Source of the DNA: CAZOWM01 sp964583615
Lineage (GTDB): Bacteria; Spirochaetota; B62-G9; DRHN01
Length of the DNA stretch: 64,000 nt
Reading direction: 5' to 3'
Assembly (NCBI GenBank): GCA_964583615.1
Contig: CAZOWM010000012.1
Coordinates: 10,874 to 74,873, forward strand
Shown piece after piece: positions 51,710 to 60,848 of the stretch (its first letter is position 1; every line of letters begins with the position of its first letter). A model generated the notes under the pieces. The model worked only from the letters and a program-made list of their open reading frames with translations, did not search any database and had not been told where the DNA came from. Position numbers and translations under genes: made by a program.

Positions 51710-52315
51710 ATGAAAAAGAACAGGAGAAAGAAGTTCATCGTTGAAGGGAATTTTCAGACTCGGTTCATACTTCGGTTTGTCCTCGTGATTGTGGGGGCTA
51801 CCCTTCTTTCTTCAGGCGCACTCCTCGGTGTGTTCTTTTTCAAGTACCAGTATGGAGGTGCTGACCTGAACAACCTGATCATCATGGTCACTCCAGAGGG
51901 GACCACGGATGTGGGCAGTCTCTTTCAGATAATGCTTATTCCGATTCTCGTTGCAAATCTTCTCGTGCTGTGCATCATTGTTCCCTATTCTCTCATATAC
52001 TCACATAAGATCGCCGGGCCGATTTACCGTCTAGAGCAGAGTCTTGACATGCTGCTCAGGGGAGAAATGGATTTCATAATCGTGTTGAGAAGAAAGGACG
52101 AGTTCAAATATCTGGCGAACAAGATGAATGCGCTTATCGATTACATGAGGCGCAACATTGGCGAGGTCAGACTGAGTTACAGGATGATCCAGGACAGAAC
52201 AGCGAAAATTGAGCGTTATCTCAGGAACGACCCTGTTGAGTTCAAGGGGTTGACGAAAGAGATCATGGAGCTCGATCGGTTTTTCAAGGAAAGGGGGAAG
52301 CCGTTCAGTTACTGA
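51710..52315 (+). CDS. HAMP-domain membrane protein without output domain
   Basis: A 201-residue protein. Helix 1 (about residues 20-45) and helix 2 (about 80-105) flank a short periplasmic loop. A HAMP domain follows the second helix (SHKIAGPIYRLEQSLDMLL... RRKDEFKYLANKMNALI), then a helical tail. Neither a kinase nor a methyl-accepting domain is present. It may modulate another membrane receptor. The ATG at 51710 has GGAGTGGGAG upstream and is chosen over 51650. Confidence 0.75.
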   Translation: MKKNRRKKFIVEGNFQTRFILRFVLVIVGATLLSSGALLGVFFFKYQYGGADLNNLIIMVTPEGTTDVGSLFQIMLIPILVANLLVLCIIVPYSLIYSHKIAGPIYRLEQSLDMLLRGEMDFIIVLRRKDEFKYLANKMNALIDYMRRNIGEVRLSYRMIQDRTAKIERYLRNDPVEFKGLTKEIMELDRFFKERGKPFSY

Positions 52316-52325
52316 ACTGCTGACC

Positions 52326-52961
52326 CTACCACCTAATTTTTTTCAGTGATTCCCGCGCAGCAAGCCGTATGCTTCTCGAGTATTTGCCCCGCATCACTTC
52401 CACAAGCGGAATAAACCCATCCTTGTCTCCTATCGCTCCAAGAGCGTCGACGCATGCCATGATGAGCTCGTCATCGGGGCCGGATGCATCCGAGAGCTCA
52501 ATGGCGCGTGACAGCTCGGAGATGGATTCTTTCCGGCCGATTTTTCCAATCGCAATCGCAACGGAACTTCTGACGAACAGGTCGTGATCGTATCGCAGAG
52601 CAGTGTGCAGGTCAGGGAGTGTTCTGGGATCTCCGATTTCGCCGAGGGCTTTTGCGCTTGCGGCCCTCACATCCCAGAAATCGTTCACCACCTTGCTCCC
52701 CTCCCTTTTTACAAATCTGGTTCCCTGCTCCAGACCGAAAAAGAGAGCCTCCAGCACTTCTTCGTCGTTGCTTCCGAGTTCAGCAAGTTTTGTGACAGCG
52801 AGCACCTGGTTTTCGTGCGAACCTTCGTATAGGAGTTTAATATAGTCTTCCTGTTTGGGTTCTTTCAGATTGAGCAGATACTGCTCAACGCTTTCCTGTG
52901 CAAAAGCAAAACTACAGCAGAGCATGAGCGCCGCCACAACGAAATAGAGATACCGCTTCAT
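52326..52961 (-). CDS. Exported HEAT-repeat protein
   Basis: A 211-residue protein with a signal peptide (MKRYLYFVVAALMLCCSFAFAQ) and about four HEAT-like helix pairs (DVRAASAKALGEIGDPRTL, VRSSVAIAIGKIGRKESI). Probably a periplasmic scaffold. It begins 1 base after the stop of the upstream lipoprotein gene, so both are probably made together. Confidence 0.75.
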   Translation of the reverse strand: MKRYLYFVVAALMLCCSFAFAQESVEQYLLNLKEPKQEDYIKLLYEGSHENQVLAVTKLAELGSNDEEVLEALFFGLEQGTRFVKREGSKVVNDFWDVRAASAKALGEIGDPRTLPDLHTALRYDHDLFVRSSVAIAIGKIGRKESISELSRAIELSDASGPDDELIMACVDALGAIGDKDGFIPLVEVMRGKYSRSIRLAARESLKKIRW

Positions 52962-52962
52962 C

Positions 52963-53544
52963 TTATTCCCCCTCTTCTTCTCTCAGGCCTTTGTACCATT
53001 TGCCGTTTATTCTGACAAAGGTATGCTGTGGCTCAGGGAATTCTTCATCCCCGAAAAACACATAAACCAGAGCCTTGTTCTCGTTCAGAAACTCTACCCT
53101 GGATATGGGAAGAGTATTGATATTTTCTGTTTTCCTTGTTTGGACGAGCAGATGAAAAAATGATTCAATATCCACCGCATCCCAGCCCTCCTCTTTGAGG
53201 GCTTGAGAGTCGCTGTATCGTTTTTTGTATCTGGGTGTGAGAAAGCTCATCCATTTCTCGAAATCGCCCTCTTCGTAACACTGCTCGAGTTCTTCTATTA
53301 TATAAATGATGGATACCGTTTCTTTTTTTTCGTATTCAGATTTCTGTTCTGTGAAAATGATCTCCTCTCTCGGTTTTTCCTTTTCCGCAGGCTGTGTGAG
53401 GCCTTCCTGAGTGTTCCCCTCAGTTCTCACGAGTTTCTGCCGATGAGCCTCCTCCTTTTCCTCGTTCACGAGTGATGGACGTTTAGAAACACAGCCGCAG
53501 AAGAACAAAAAAAGTACTGTACAGAAAACATACGCGTGTTTCAT
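52963..53544 (-). CDS. Putative lipoprotein of unknown function
   Basis: A 193-residue protein. The signal segment ends in LFLFFCGC, a plausible lipobox. A charged linker (EKEKPREEIIF) precedes a C-terminal domain of ~110 residues (CYEEGDFEKWMSFLTPRYKK ... FVRINGKWYKGL) that resembles the small alpha+beta NTF2-like/DUF4878 folds often found in lipoproteins; that fold call is tentative. The start at 53544 is set by the signal peptide. It is coupled to the HEAT protein gene. Confidence 0.65.
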   Translation of the reverse strand: MKHAYVFCTVLFLFFCGCVSKRPSLVNEEKEEAHRQKLVRTEGNTQEGLTQPAEKEKPREEIIFTEQKSEYEKKETVSIIYIIEELEQCYEEGDFEKWMSFLTPRYKKRYSDSQALKEEGWDAVDIESFFHLLVQTRKTENINTLPISRVEFLNENKALVYVFFGDEEFPEPQHTFVRINGKWYKGLREEEGE

Positions 53545-53611
53545 ATAACATGAAGCTCTTATTTGAATTTTAATGGTTTTTTCATTAATTTCAACAGATT
53601 TTACATTCCCG

Positions 53612-54643
53612 TCAGACATGGTCTTTATATGCATCGTCAGGGAAATCATCGATCATGGACAGATCGATCGGGTGTTTTTTTGGAACATCCATCGTTAACT
53701 TTCTTCCAATAATGTCATCAATACACTCTGCCCCCAGAGAAACATTCGGCCTGAGAAAACAGATATTGTCGTACGTAAGCCTGGTTCCTTTTTTCAGTGC
53801 CTGTTTCGAGTAGATTCCCCTCCGTGCATACACGCGTTCGGCGGCCTCGCGGGGAGTGATAGTTTTTCTGGCGCTTCCAATTGTTTTTTCAAAGAGGCGA
53901 ATTTTTTCCACAAGACACTTGAACTCGTCCGGGTTGAGAGAGTTTTTATGGTCCGCTCCTTCCTGCGTTTTATCGAGTGTGAAGTGCTTCTCAATGGCCA
54001 CTGCACCTGCACCAGCGGCAAAGATTGCAGCATCGATCCCCTTTGAATGGTCGGAAAATCCAACAGGGAGACTGTACCGATTCTTAAGTGTTTCGATGAA
54101 CCGAAGATTGAGTGTATCATGGGGTGCGGGGTAGATTGCGATGCAGTGCATGATGCAGATGAACGGGAGGGAAAACGCGCTGAGAGTTTTTACCGCACGA
54201 TCTATTTCTTTCAAATAACTCGCACCGGTTGAAAGAAAAACCCCCTTTCTTTTTGATCCCACCTTTTTCAGGAGATATGAAAAGGTGATGTCACAGGAAG
54301 CAATCTTGTAGAAAGGGACAAAGGGATCGATATGATCGACACAGTCGGGAGAGAACGGCGTGGTGAAGTAGGCGATGCCGGACCTCTCAGCTTCGGCAGC
54401 AATGACTTTATGCCAGTCAGGTTGAAATGTGTATTTTTGAATCTCATCTTTCCATCTACCGTCTCTCAGTTTGAGTGCGGTCTCGTAATGTTCGGGAGCG
54501 AAGAGAGAGTTTAAAGAGTAACATTGGAACTTGACTGCATCTGCACCCGCCAGCGCCGCCTGTCTGACGAGCTCCACGGCCGTGTCGAGATCCCCATTGT
54601 GGTTCGATCCGGCCTCTGCGATGAGAAATATCTTTTTAAACAT
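53612..54643 (-). CDS. N-acetylneuraminate synthase family protein (NeuB/SpsE-like)
   Basis: A 343-residue protein with the NeuB TIM-barrel start (IAEAGSNHNGDLDTA), FKIASCDI-like segment (YKIASCDITF), SDHSKGI and EKHFTLDKTQEGADHKNSL, plus a C-terminal antifreeze/SAF domain (RRGIYSKQALKKGTRLTYDN). The family condenses phosphoenolpyruvate with an aminosugar to make sialic, legionaminic or pseudaminic acid for glycans or flagellin. No CMP-transferase or epimerase partner is adjacent, so which sugar is made is unknown. Confidence 0.85.
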   Translation of the reverse strand: MFKKIFLIAEAGSNHNGDLDTAVELVRQAALAGADAVKFQCYSLNSLFAPEHYETALKLRDGRWKDEIQKYTFQPDWHKVIAAEAERSGIAYFTTPFSPDCVDHIDPFVPFYKIASCDITFSYLLKKVGSKRKGVFLSTGASYLKEIDRAVKTLSAFSLPFICIMHCIAIYPAPHDTLNLRFIETLKNRYSLPVGFSDHSKGIDAAIFAAGAGAVAIEKHFTLDKTQEGADHKNSLNPDEFKCLVEKIRLFEKTIGSARKTITPREAAERVYARRGIYSKQALKKGTRLTYDNICFLRPNVSLGAECIDDIIGRKLTMDVPKKHPIDLSMIDDFPDDAYKDHV

Positions 54644-54670
54644 TATTGTTAATTCTCTGGCATACTTTTA

Positions 54671-54699
54671 TTGCATCTTTACGGCCACGTTAGTATACT
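54671..54699 (+). promoter_or_regulatory. Promoter of coaD
   Basis: TTGCAT and TATACT are 17 bp apart; transcription would begin near 54706, 39 bases before coaD. Confidence 0.55.
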
Positions 54700-54744
54700 A
54701 TAATATCGTGTTTTCATACATATTTGAAAAGGAAATGATCGGCA

Positions 54745-55224
54745 ATGAGAAGTACGGCACTCTATCCGGGAAGTTTTGACCCACCTACCAACGGACACCT
54801 AGATATCATCCAGAGATCCGTCAAACTTTTTGACAAGCTTTTTGTCGGAGTTGCTGAAAATCCTGTAAAAAAATACTTTTTCACGGTGGATGAAAGGGTA
54901 AAAATGCTTCAGGAGATTGTCAGCGAGTATGATAACATCGCGGTCGTACATTTCAACGGGCTTGTGGTAGAATATGCTGACAAATTGGGGGCAGTCACAA
55001 TTATACGGGGGCTGCGTGCCCATTCCGATTTTCAATATGAGTTCGAGCTTGCCCTCATGAACAGACACCTCAATAGAAATGTCGACACCATATTCATGAT
55101 GACGGATGAACGATACTCCTTTATACGGAGTTCGCTTGTGCGGGAAGTCGCGCATCTCGGCGGGGACATTTCCGATAAGGTGCCGCCCGTGGTTGAAACG
55201 TACTTAAAGGCGAAGTTTTCCTGA
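54745..55224 (+). CDS. coaD: Pantetheine-phosphate adenylyltransferase
   Basis: A 159-residue CoaD making dephospho-CoA from 4'-phosphopantetheine and ATP. Motifs are YPGSFDPPTNGHLDII with the catalytic histidine, IIRGLRAHSDFQYE and YSFIRSSLVREVA. The usual SSSLVRE reads RSSLVRE. pta follows 31 bases later; CoA supply and acetyl-phosphate metabolism are thus side by side. Confidence 0.95.
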   Translation: MRSTALYPGSFDPPTNGHLDIIQRSVKLFDKLFVGVAENPVKKYFFTVDERVKMLQEIVSEYDNIAVVHFNGLVVEYADKLGAVTIIRGLRAHSDFQYEFELALMNRHLNRNVDTIFMMTDERYSFIRSSLVREVAHLGGDISDKVPPVVETYLKAKFS

Positions 55225-55255
55225 TCCCGTTTGAACTGAAAGAAGGAATACTGAG

Positions 55256-56254
55256 ATGAACTTTCATGAAAAAGTTCACGAGAAAGCAAAAGGTGTAAAA
55301 GCTCGAGTCGTTCTCCCCGAGTCATTTGATGTCAGAATCCAGAGAGCTTCTTTACAGGCGCTGAAAAACGGACTCGTGAAAGAAATTGTTTTTATCGGAG
55401 ATCCCGAGGAGATCACCAGTGTGGCAAACAAACATGGAATAGATCTAAAAGGTATCGAGATTGTCGATCCTTTGAAATCGGACTTTTTCGACGACTTCGC
55501 CCATAGGTATCACGAGCTGCGAAAACACAAGGGACTCTCCTTTGATGAGGCGATCGAACAGATTCGCGACCCGGTCTATTTTGCTGCTATGATGGTAAAA
55601 ACGGACCGTGCGCACGGCCTGGTAGCGGGAGCTGCTCATTCAACTGCCCACATCATCAGGGCAGCGCTCAAGGTCATCGGTATAAAGGAGGGTATCAAAA
55701 CCGCTTCGAGTAGTATGGTAATGATCGTTCCGGACAAATCCTTCGGATACGATGGGCAACTCATTTTTGCCGACTGTGGCACCGTTCCTTTCCCTGACGC
55801 GAGTCAGCTTGCAGATATCGCAATCGCCTCTGCAGAGACAGCAGTAAGTCTCATCGGTTTTAAACCGATAGTGGCAATGCTGTCCTTCTCGACAAAAGGA
55901 AGTGCTCCCTGTGAGATTGTTGACAAGGTGATCAAAGCAACCGAGCTTGTAAAACAGAGAAGACCGGATCTGGTTGTCGACGGTGAGATGCAGGCTGATG
56001 CAGCGCTTGTGAACTGTGTGGCAGAGAAAAAGTGCCCTGGTTCTCCTGCCGGAGGAAAATCAAACGTACTGATATTTCCTGACCTCAATGCCGGCAATAT
56101 CTCCTACAAGCTGGTTCAGCGGCTTGCTCACGCGGAAGCGTACGGTCCTATACTGCAGGGCTTCAAGAAACCAGTCAATGACCTTTCCCGGGGATGTTCA
56201 CTCGAGGATATTGTGAATGTGATCGCAATAACCGCGGTTCAGTCACTTTCGTAA
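55256..56254 (+). CDS. pta: Phosphate acetyltransferase
   Basis: A 332-residue Pta of the short class, interconverting acetyl-CoA and acetyl phosphate. Motifs are ARVVLPESFDVRI, ADCGTVPFPDA, LSFSTKGSAPCE, VDGEMQADAAL and FPDLNAGNISYKLVQR. It lacks the N-terminal DRTGG domains of the long E. coli form. In fermentative bacteria it works with acetate kinase, which is not in the window. Confidence 0.93.
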   Translation: MNFHEKVHEKAKGVKARVVLPESFDVRIQRASLQALKNGLVKEIVFIGDPEEITSVANKHGIDLKGIEIVDPLKSDFFDDFAHRYHELRKHKGLSFDEAIEQIRDPVYFAAMMVKTDRAHGLVAGAAHSTAHIIRAALKVIGIKEGIKTASSSMVMIVPDKSFGYDGQLIFADCGTVPFPDASQLADIAIASAETAVSLIGFKPIVAMLSFSTKGSAPCEIVDKVIKATELVKQRRPDLVVDGEMQADAALVNCVAEKKCPGSPAGGKSNVLIFPDLNAGNISYKLVQRLAHAEAYGPILQGFKKPVNDLSRGCSLEDIVNVIAITAVQSLS

Positions 56255-56340
56255 CCCTGTGTTTATTTTATTTCCGATCGAATATTTTTGCACTATATTA
56301 AAAGCTCAAAGTTATTCGTGAAAAAAAGGGAGAAAGCCTG

Positions 56341-56526
56341 ATGGCTGTACCAAAACAAAGGACATCAAAATCGCGAACGCGGATACGCAGGTCACACAAC
56401 GACCGTGCCTCGCTTTCAAAGATTGTGCAATGTCCTCATTGTGGAGAATACACCAGACCACATCATGTATGTCCGAATTGCGGATTTTACAAAGAAAGAG
56501 AAATAATCTCCTCTAAGGAAGAATAG
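56341..56526 (+). CDS. rpmF: 50S ribosomal protein L32
   Basis: A 61-residue L32 beginning MAVPKQRTSKSRTR. It has a zinc ribbon with cysteines in CPHCGEYTRPHHVCPNCG, the zinc-containing (C+) form. GGGAG lies before the ATG. plsX starts 5 bases after the stop, the classic rpmF-plsX pair. Confidence 0.95.
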   Translation: MAVPKQRTSKSRTRIRRSHNDRASLSKIVQCPHCGEYTRPHHVCPNCGFYKEREIISSKEE

Positions 56527-56531
56527 CGGAG

Positions 56532-57545
56532 ATGGTACTTGTTGATGTAATGAGCGGAGAAAAACCTCCCGAGGTAATCATGAGGGGGGCATTGCGTGCT
56601 TCAGATGAGTTCAATGTAAAGCTCGGGCTCGTTGGAGACGAAGAGATTATCAACAATCTGCTCAAGCGGTATCAGTACAAAAACCTGGCCAATATAAAGG
56701 TCTTTCATGCAGGAGAGGTAATCGGCATGCATGAAAAACCTTCGATTGCCTGCAAGCAGAAAAAAGATTCGTCAATCATGGTGTGCGCACGGATAGTGAA
56801 AGAGGGCACGGCGCACGGAATTTTTTCTCCAGGTAACACCGGTGCAACCCTTATCGCCGCAATAATGAACATTCCACGGATCAGCGGGGTTCTGCGCCCC
56901 ACTCTAGCCACGTATATTCCAACGGTGAAAGGAAGAAGCCTCCTTATCGATGCCGGTGCAAACATTGACTGCACAGCGGAATATCTGGCGCAGTTTGCCG
57001 TCATGGGTGAGATTTTCGCGAAGAAGGTACAGCAGAAAAAGGATCCTTCGATCGGGCTCCTCAGCATAGGCAAGGAGAAATCAAAGGGAAATGAGGTCAC
57101 TTTGAAGACCTTTGATCTTCTCAAGGACCTCGATCTCAATTTTGTGGGGAATATCGAGGGGTACGATGTATCTGACGGAGATGTCGATGTGGTTGTATGC
57201 GACGGATTTGTTGGAAATATTGCTTTGAAGGTTACGGAGCGGGTTTTCAAGTTGACCGTGGAATTCGTGGGACAGCAGGTGGAAAGAAAGCCCCTTCAGC
57301 GAATCGGCTACGCGCTCATATATCCGGCTGTGAGAAATATGAGAAAAAAAACTGACCCAAGCGAGTACGGAGGCGCTTATCTCTTGGGATTGGATGCCAG
57401 TATCGTCATCGGCCACGGTTCGTCGGACGCAACAACCGTATACAATGGTGTCAGTTTGGTAAATATAGGGATAAGGAATAAGCTGAATACGCTCATCAGA
57501 AATAGACTCGAAAGCCTCGGTCTGGCAAGAAAGCAGGAGCGGTGA
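56532..57545 (+). CDS. plsX: Phosphate acyltransferase PlsX
   Basis: A 337-residue PlsX, making acyl-phosphate from acyl-ACP for phospholipid synthesis. The N-terminus reads VLVDVMSGEKPPEVIMRGA where the family usually has DAMGGD; downstream are FSPGNTGA, LLIDAGANIDC, LLSIGKEKSKGNE, VCDGFVGNIALK and EYGGAYLLGL. It follows rpmF closely and precedes the fab cluster by 207 bases. Confidence 0.93.
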   Translation: MVLVDVMSGEKPPEVIMRGALRASDEFNVKLGLVGDEEIINNLLKRYQYKNLANIKVFHAGEVIGMHEKPSIACKQKKDSSIMVCARIVKEGTAHGIFSPGNTGATLIAAIMNIPRISGVLRPTLATYIPTVKGRSLLIDAGANIDCTAEYLAQFAVMGEIFAKKVQQKKDPSIGLLSIGKEKSKGNEVTLKTFDLLKDLDLNFVGNIEGYDVSDGDVDVVVCDGFVGNIALKVTERVFKLTVEFVGQQVERKPLQRIGYALIYPAVRNMRKKTDPSEYGGAYLLGLDASIVIGHGSSDATTVYNGVSLVNIGIRNKLNTLIRNRLESLGLARKQER

Positions 57546-57567
57546 GAACGCTATTTTTTATTGAATT

Positions 57568-57585
57568 ATGTGAAATTATTAACAA
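57568..57585. promoter_or_regulatory. Rex-like site upstream of fabH
   Basis: ATGTGAA-N4-TTAACAA matches the Rex consensus TTGTTAA-N4-TTAACAA at 12 of 14 specified positions, with a perfect right half. It lies 23 bases after plsX and 168 bases before fabH, farther upstream than typical for a repressor of fabH, so it may act on another start site. A CACAGG/CCTGTG hairpin follows at 57617-57632. Confidence 0.3.
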
Positions 57586-57752
57586 TAATGGTCAGGTGGC
57601 GATACTCAACCACCGCACACAGGCCCCTGTGTTTATTGAGTAAGTAAATAATTGGAAAAAGAATTTGTTCTTGATGTACTACGGATTCCATATAATATTA
57701 GTCTCGTTGTCCTGAAACAGGGTTGTACTTTATCATACAAAAAGGATAGAAC

Positions 57753-58739
57753 ATGGCGCCTCAGAGCATAATGATCAAAAGTACGGGATCGTATGTACCT
57801 GAAAAGGTACTTACCAATTTAGATCTGGAGAAGATAGTCGATACAACGGATGAGTGGATAACCGCGCGAACAGGAATAAAGACCCGAAGAGTTGCTGCAA
57901 AAAATGAGGCAACTTCTGATTTGGCCTATGAAGCATCGAAGATAGCTCTTGAACGAGCTGAACTCGAACCTGAAGATGTAGAGTTGATCCTCGTGGGAAC
58001 GATAACACCGGATATGTTTTTTCCGAGCACGGGATGTTTCCTTCAGGAAAGGCTTGGTGCGAAAAACGCGACTGCAATGGACATCAGTGCAGCCTGCTCT
58101 GGATATATATATGCGCTCGTAATCGCGAACAATTTTATCACCACGAATAGTTACACAAACGCACTGATCGTGGGCGCGGAAAAGCTTACGAGCATAGTTG
58201 ACTGGGAGGATAGAAGCACCTGTGTAATCTTTGCAGACGGAGCTGGGGCAAGTGTGATCGTACCGTCCAACGGGAGCAGTAAACTCCTTGCGTTTGATAT
58301 GGGAACAGACGGCGGTTTCAGTGAACAGCTGTACATTCCAGGGGGCGGCTCGAGAAACCCCGCAAGCATTGAAACCGTCACAAAAAAGATGCATGCAATC
58401 AAGATGAACGGGAATACGATTTTCAAAGTTGCCGTCAATAAAATGCGTGATACTTTTGTTAATTCCATGAAAAAAGCCGGAATAACCACTGATGATATAT
58501 CGCTGCTCATTCCTCACCAGGCAAATCTGAGGATAATTGAGTCGCTGAGAAAGTTTCTCCACCTGCCGAAGGAAAAGGTGTATGTGAACATCGATAGATA
58601 TGGAAACACCTCAGCTGCGAGTATTGCAATCGCACTGGATGAGGCAATCGGAAAAGGTTTGATAAAAAGGGGCGATATTATTGGATTTGCTGCCTTTGGA
58701 GGCGGTCTGACCTGGGGCTCCGCGATCATTCAGTACTGA
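57753..58739 (+). CDS. fabH: Beta-ketoacyl-ACP synthase III
   Basis: A 328-residue KAS III that condenses acetyl-CoA with malonyl-ACP to start fatty acid synthesis. The triad is complete: C115 in DISAACSGYIY, His in IPHQANLRI, Asn in YGNTSAAS. AAGGA lies 6 bases before the ATG. It is the first gene of the fab cluster after a 207-base gap that holds a possible terminator and a Rex-like site. Confidence 0.95.
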   Translation: MAPQSIMIKSTGSYVPEKVLTNLDLEKIVDTTDEWITARTGIKTRRVAAKNEATSDLAYEASKIALERAELEPEDVELILVGTITPDMFFPSTGCFLQERLGAKNATAMDISAACSGYIYALVIANNFITTNSYTNALIVGAEKLTSIVDWEDRSTCVIFADGAGASVIVPSNGSSKLLAFDMGTDGGFSEQLYIPGGGSRNPASIETVTKKMHAIKMNGNTIFKVAVNKMRDTFVNSMKKAGITTDDISLLIPHQANLRIIESLRKFLHLPKEKVYVNIDRYGNTSAASIAIALDEAIGKGLIKRGDIIGFAAFGGGLTWGSAIIQY

Positions 58740-58845
58740 TCTTCCTGATTTTTCCCGAACTATTTTTATTTGTTTCGCAGATGAAAACGTATTATATTTC
58801 CACTTCGTATCTTGAAGGTATGAATATTTCGTGTGTGGAGATACA

Positions 58846-59763
58846 ATGGATTCGTACGGATTTTTATTTCCTGGCCAGGGGGCACAAAAACCCGCCATGG
58901 GAAAAGAGTTCTATGATCAACACAAGGCAGCAAAAGAAGTGTTTGACAGGGCTGAGCAGATTTTAAAGGATTGCTCGATTAAAGCACTCTGTTTTGATGC
59001 GGACGAAGAAGAGCTAAAAAAGACAGAGAATACGCAGCCCGCACTCTATACCGCTTCTTATGCAATATACAGAGTACTGACTGAATCAGGCTATGAAGGA
59101 CACGTGTGTGCGGGACACTCACTTGGCGAGTACACCGCGATTACCGCAGCGGGATACATGAATTTTGAGGATGGGCTTCGGGTCGTGCGTAAGCGCGGGA
59201 TACTAATGAGAGACTGCGACCCTGAAAGAAAAGGCGGCATGGCCGCGATTCTCGGGCTGGACAAGAAATCCATTGAGGAAGTCTGTGATTCTGTTCAGGG
59301 GGTGTGGCCGGCAAACGTCAACAGTCCGAATCAGATTGTGATATCCGGGCTCAAGGAACAGGTAATGCAGGCAACAGAGCAGCTGAAACAGAGAGGTGCG
59401 AAAAGAACGATACTTCTCAATGTTGGTGGGCCGTTTCATTCGCCGTACATGAAGGAGGCTGCAAAAGAGCTGGAGAAGGAACTGAGGCGTGTATCGTGGC
59501 AAAAGGGAAATAAAAGGATCATCTCGAATGCAACTGCGGAAATAGCCGAAGATTCTGAAACAATCAGCACGAATCTCGTAAATCAGTTGTTTTCCCCCGT
59601 CCTGTGGAGTGCTTCAATGCAAAAATTTCTTGAGTTGGGGACCGTACGGTTCATCGAATCAGGTCCAGGCACTGTCCTGAAAGGACTCTTTAGGGCTCTT
59701 TCAGGAGATGCACAGGTATTTTCTGTTGCGACCCCCGAAGATCTACAAAAAATCCAGCAGTAA
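58846..59763 (+). CDS. fabD: Malonyl-CoA:ACP transacylase
   Basis: A 305-residue FabD. The start is YGFLFPGQGAQKPAMG; the nucleophile is S92 in GHSLGEYTA, with R in VRKRGILM and His in GPFHSPYM. It loads malonyl groups onto ACP. The ATG at 58846 behind GTGGAG is chosen; an upstream ATG at 58831 is the alternative. Confidence 0.95.
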   Translation: MDSYGFLFPGQGAQKPAMGKEFYDQHKAAKEVFDRAEQILKDCSIKALCFDADEEELKKTENTQPALYTASYAIYRVLTESGYEGHVCAGHSLGEYTAITAAGYMNFEDGLRVVRKRGILMRDCDPERKGGMAAILGLDKKSIEEVCDSVQGVWPANVNSPNQIVISGLKEQVMQATEQLKQRGAKRTILLNVGGPFHSPYMKEAAKELEKELRRVSWQKGNKRIISNATAEIAEDSETISTNLVNQLFSPVLWSASMQKFLELGTVRFIESGPGTVLKGLFRALSGDAQVFSVATPEDLQKIQQ

Positions 59764-59774
59764 CAGGAAAAAAA

Positions 59775-60515
59775 ATGAAATTCCAAGACAAAGTTGCCTT
59801 TATCACTGGTGGTGCTCAGGGAATCGGAAGAGAGATCGCACAGTCGTTCGCAGATCACGGGGCGCATATCGTTATTGGAGACATCAAAGAGGATTCTCTG
59901 AAAGACGCAGTCGAGGAGCTTCGGCACCAGGGTACCGAAACCGAAGGATATATTCTCGATGTGAGCGATCTCAGATCATGCGAAGGTGTTGCAAAAAAAG
60001 CGATTGACAAATTCGGGCGTATTGATATACTCGTCAACAATGCCGGCATCACCAGAGACAACCTGCTGCTTCGCATGTCTGAAGAAGAGTTTGACAGGGT
60101 CATTCAGATCAATCTTAAGGGAACTTTCAACTGCACCAAAATCGTTTCGAGATTCATGATGAAACAGCGCTTCGGGAGGATTATCAATATCGCATCGGTG
60201 ATTGGACTTATCGGGAACGCTGGGCAGGTAAATTATGCAGCGAGCAAAGCCGGTATCATCGGAGTAACGAAATCCGTTGCAAAGGAGCTTGGGTCGCGTA
60301 ATGTCACGGTAAATGCCATTGCGCCCGGATTCATTAAAACCGAAATGACCGATGTGCTGCCCGAAGAAGTGAAAGCAAAGATGCTGGAATCCATACCGTT
60401 GAAACGTCCGGGGACTGCTAAAGACGTGGCAGATGCCGCCCTCTTTCTCGCGTCAGACTACGCATCGTATATTACAGGCCAGGTGCTCGTTGTTGACGGT
60501 GGGATGGTGATGTAA
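59775..60515 (+). CDS. fabG: 3-oxoacyl-ACP reductase
   Basis: A 246-residue short-chain dehydrogenase. The cofactor motif is ITGGAQGIGRE, followed by NNAGITRDNLL, the catalytic VNYAASKAG (Tyr-x3-Lys) and the NAIAPGFIKTEMT segment typical of FabG. It uses NADPH to reduce 3-oxoacyl-ACP. It starts 11 bases after fabD. Confidence 0.95.
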   Translation: MKFQDKVAFITGGAQGIGREIAQSFADHGAHIVIGDIKEDSLKDAVEELRHQGTETEGYILDVSDLRSCEGVAKKAIDKFGRIDILVNNAGITRDNLLLRMSEEEFDRVIQINLKGTFNCTKIVSRFMMKQRFGRIINIASVIGLIGNAGQVNYAASKAGIIGVTKSVAKELGSRNVTVNAIAPGFIKTEMTDVLPEEVKAKMLESIPLKRPGTAKDVADAALFLASDYASYITGQVLVVDGGMVM

Positions 60516-60611
60516 AGGTCGCGTGAAGGAATGCGAGCATACGCTTAAGAAATCTGGTGAGATCACCAGTACTGAATAAAAGAGAAATCAAAGAAGGGGG
60601 TTAAACAATCC

Positions 60612-60842
60612 ATGGATGTCTTTGAAAAGGTAAAGGAAATCATTGTTGAGAGATTGAGTGTTGAAGAAAAGGACGTGTCAAAGGAATCGTCTTTCATCGA
60701 CGATCTCGGGGCAGATTCTCTGGACACGGTCGAGCTCGTGATGGCCCTTGAAGAGGAGTTTGGGCTCGAAATTCCGGACGAAGAGGCCGAAAAGATCGTC
60801 ACAGTCGGAGATGCAGTCAAGTATATTGAATCTCATAAGTAG
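60612..60842 (+). CDS. acpP: Acyl carrier protein
   Basis: A 76-residue ACP, strongly acidic. S36 in LGADSLDTVELVMALEEEF is the phosphopantetheine attachment site. AAGGGGG lies upstream of the ATG. fabF begins 6 bases after the stop. Confidence 0.97.
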   Translation: MDVFEKVKEIIVERLSVEEKDVSKESSFIDDLGADSLDTVELVMALEEEFGLEIPDEEAEKIVTVGDAVKYIESHK

Positions 60843-60848
60843 GATACT

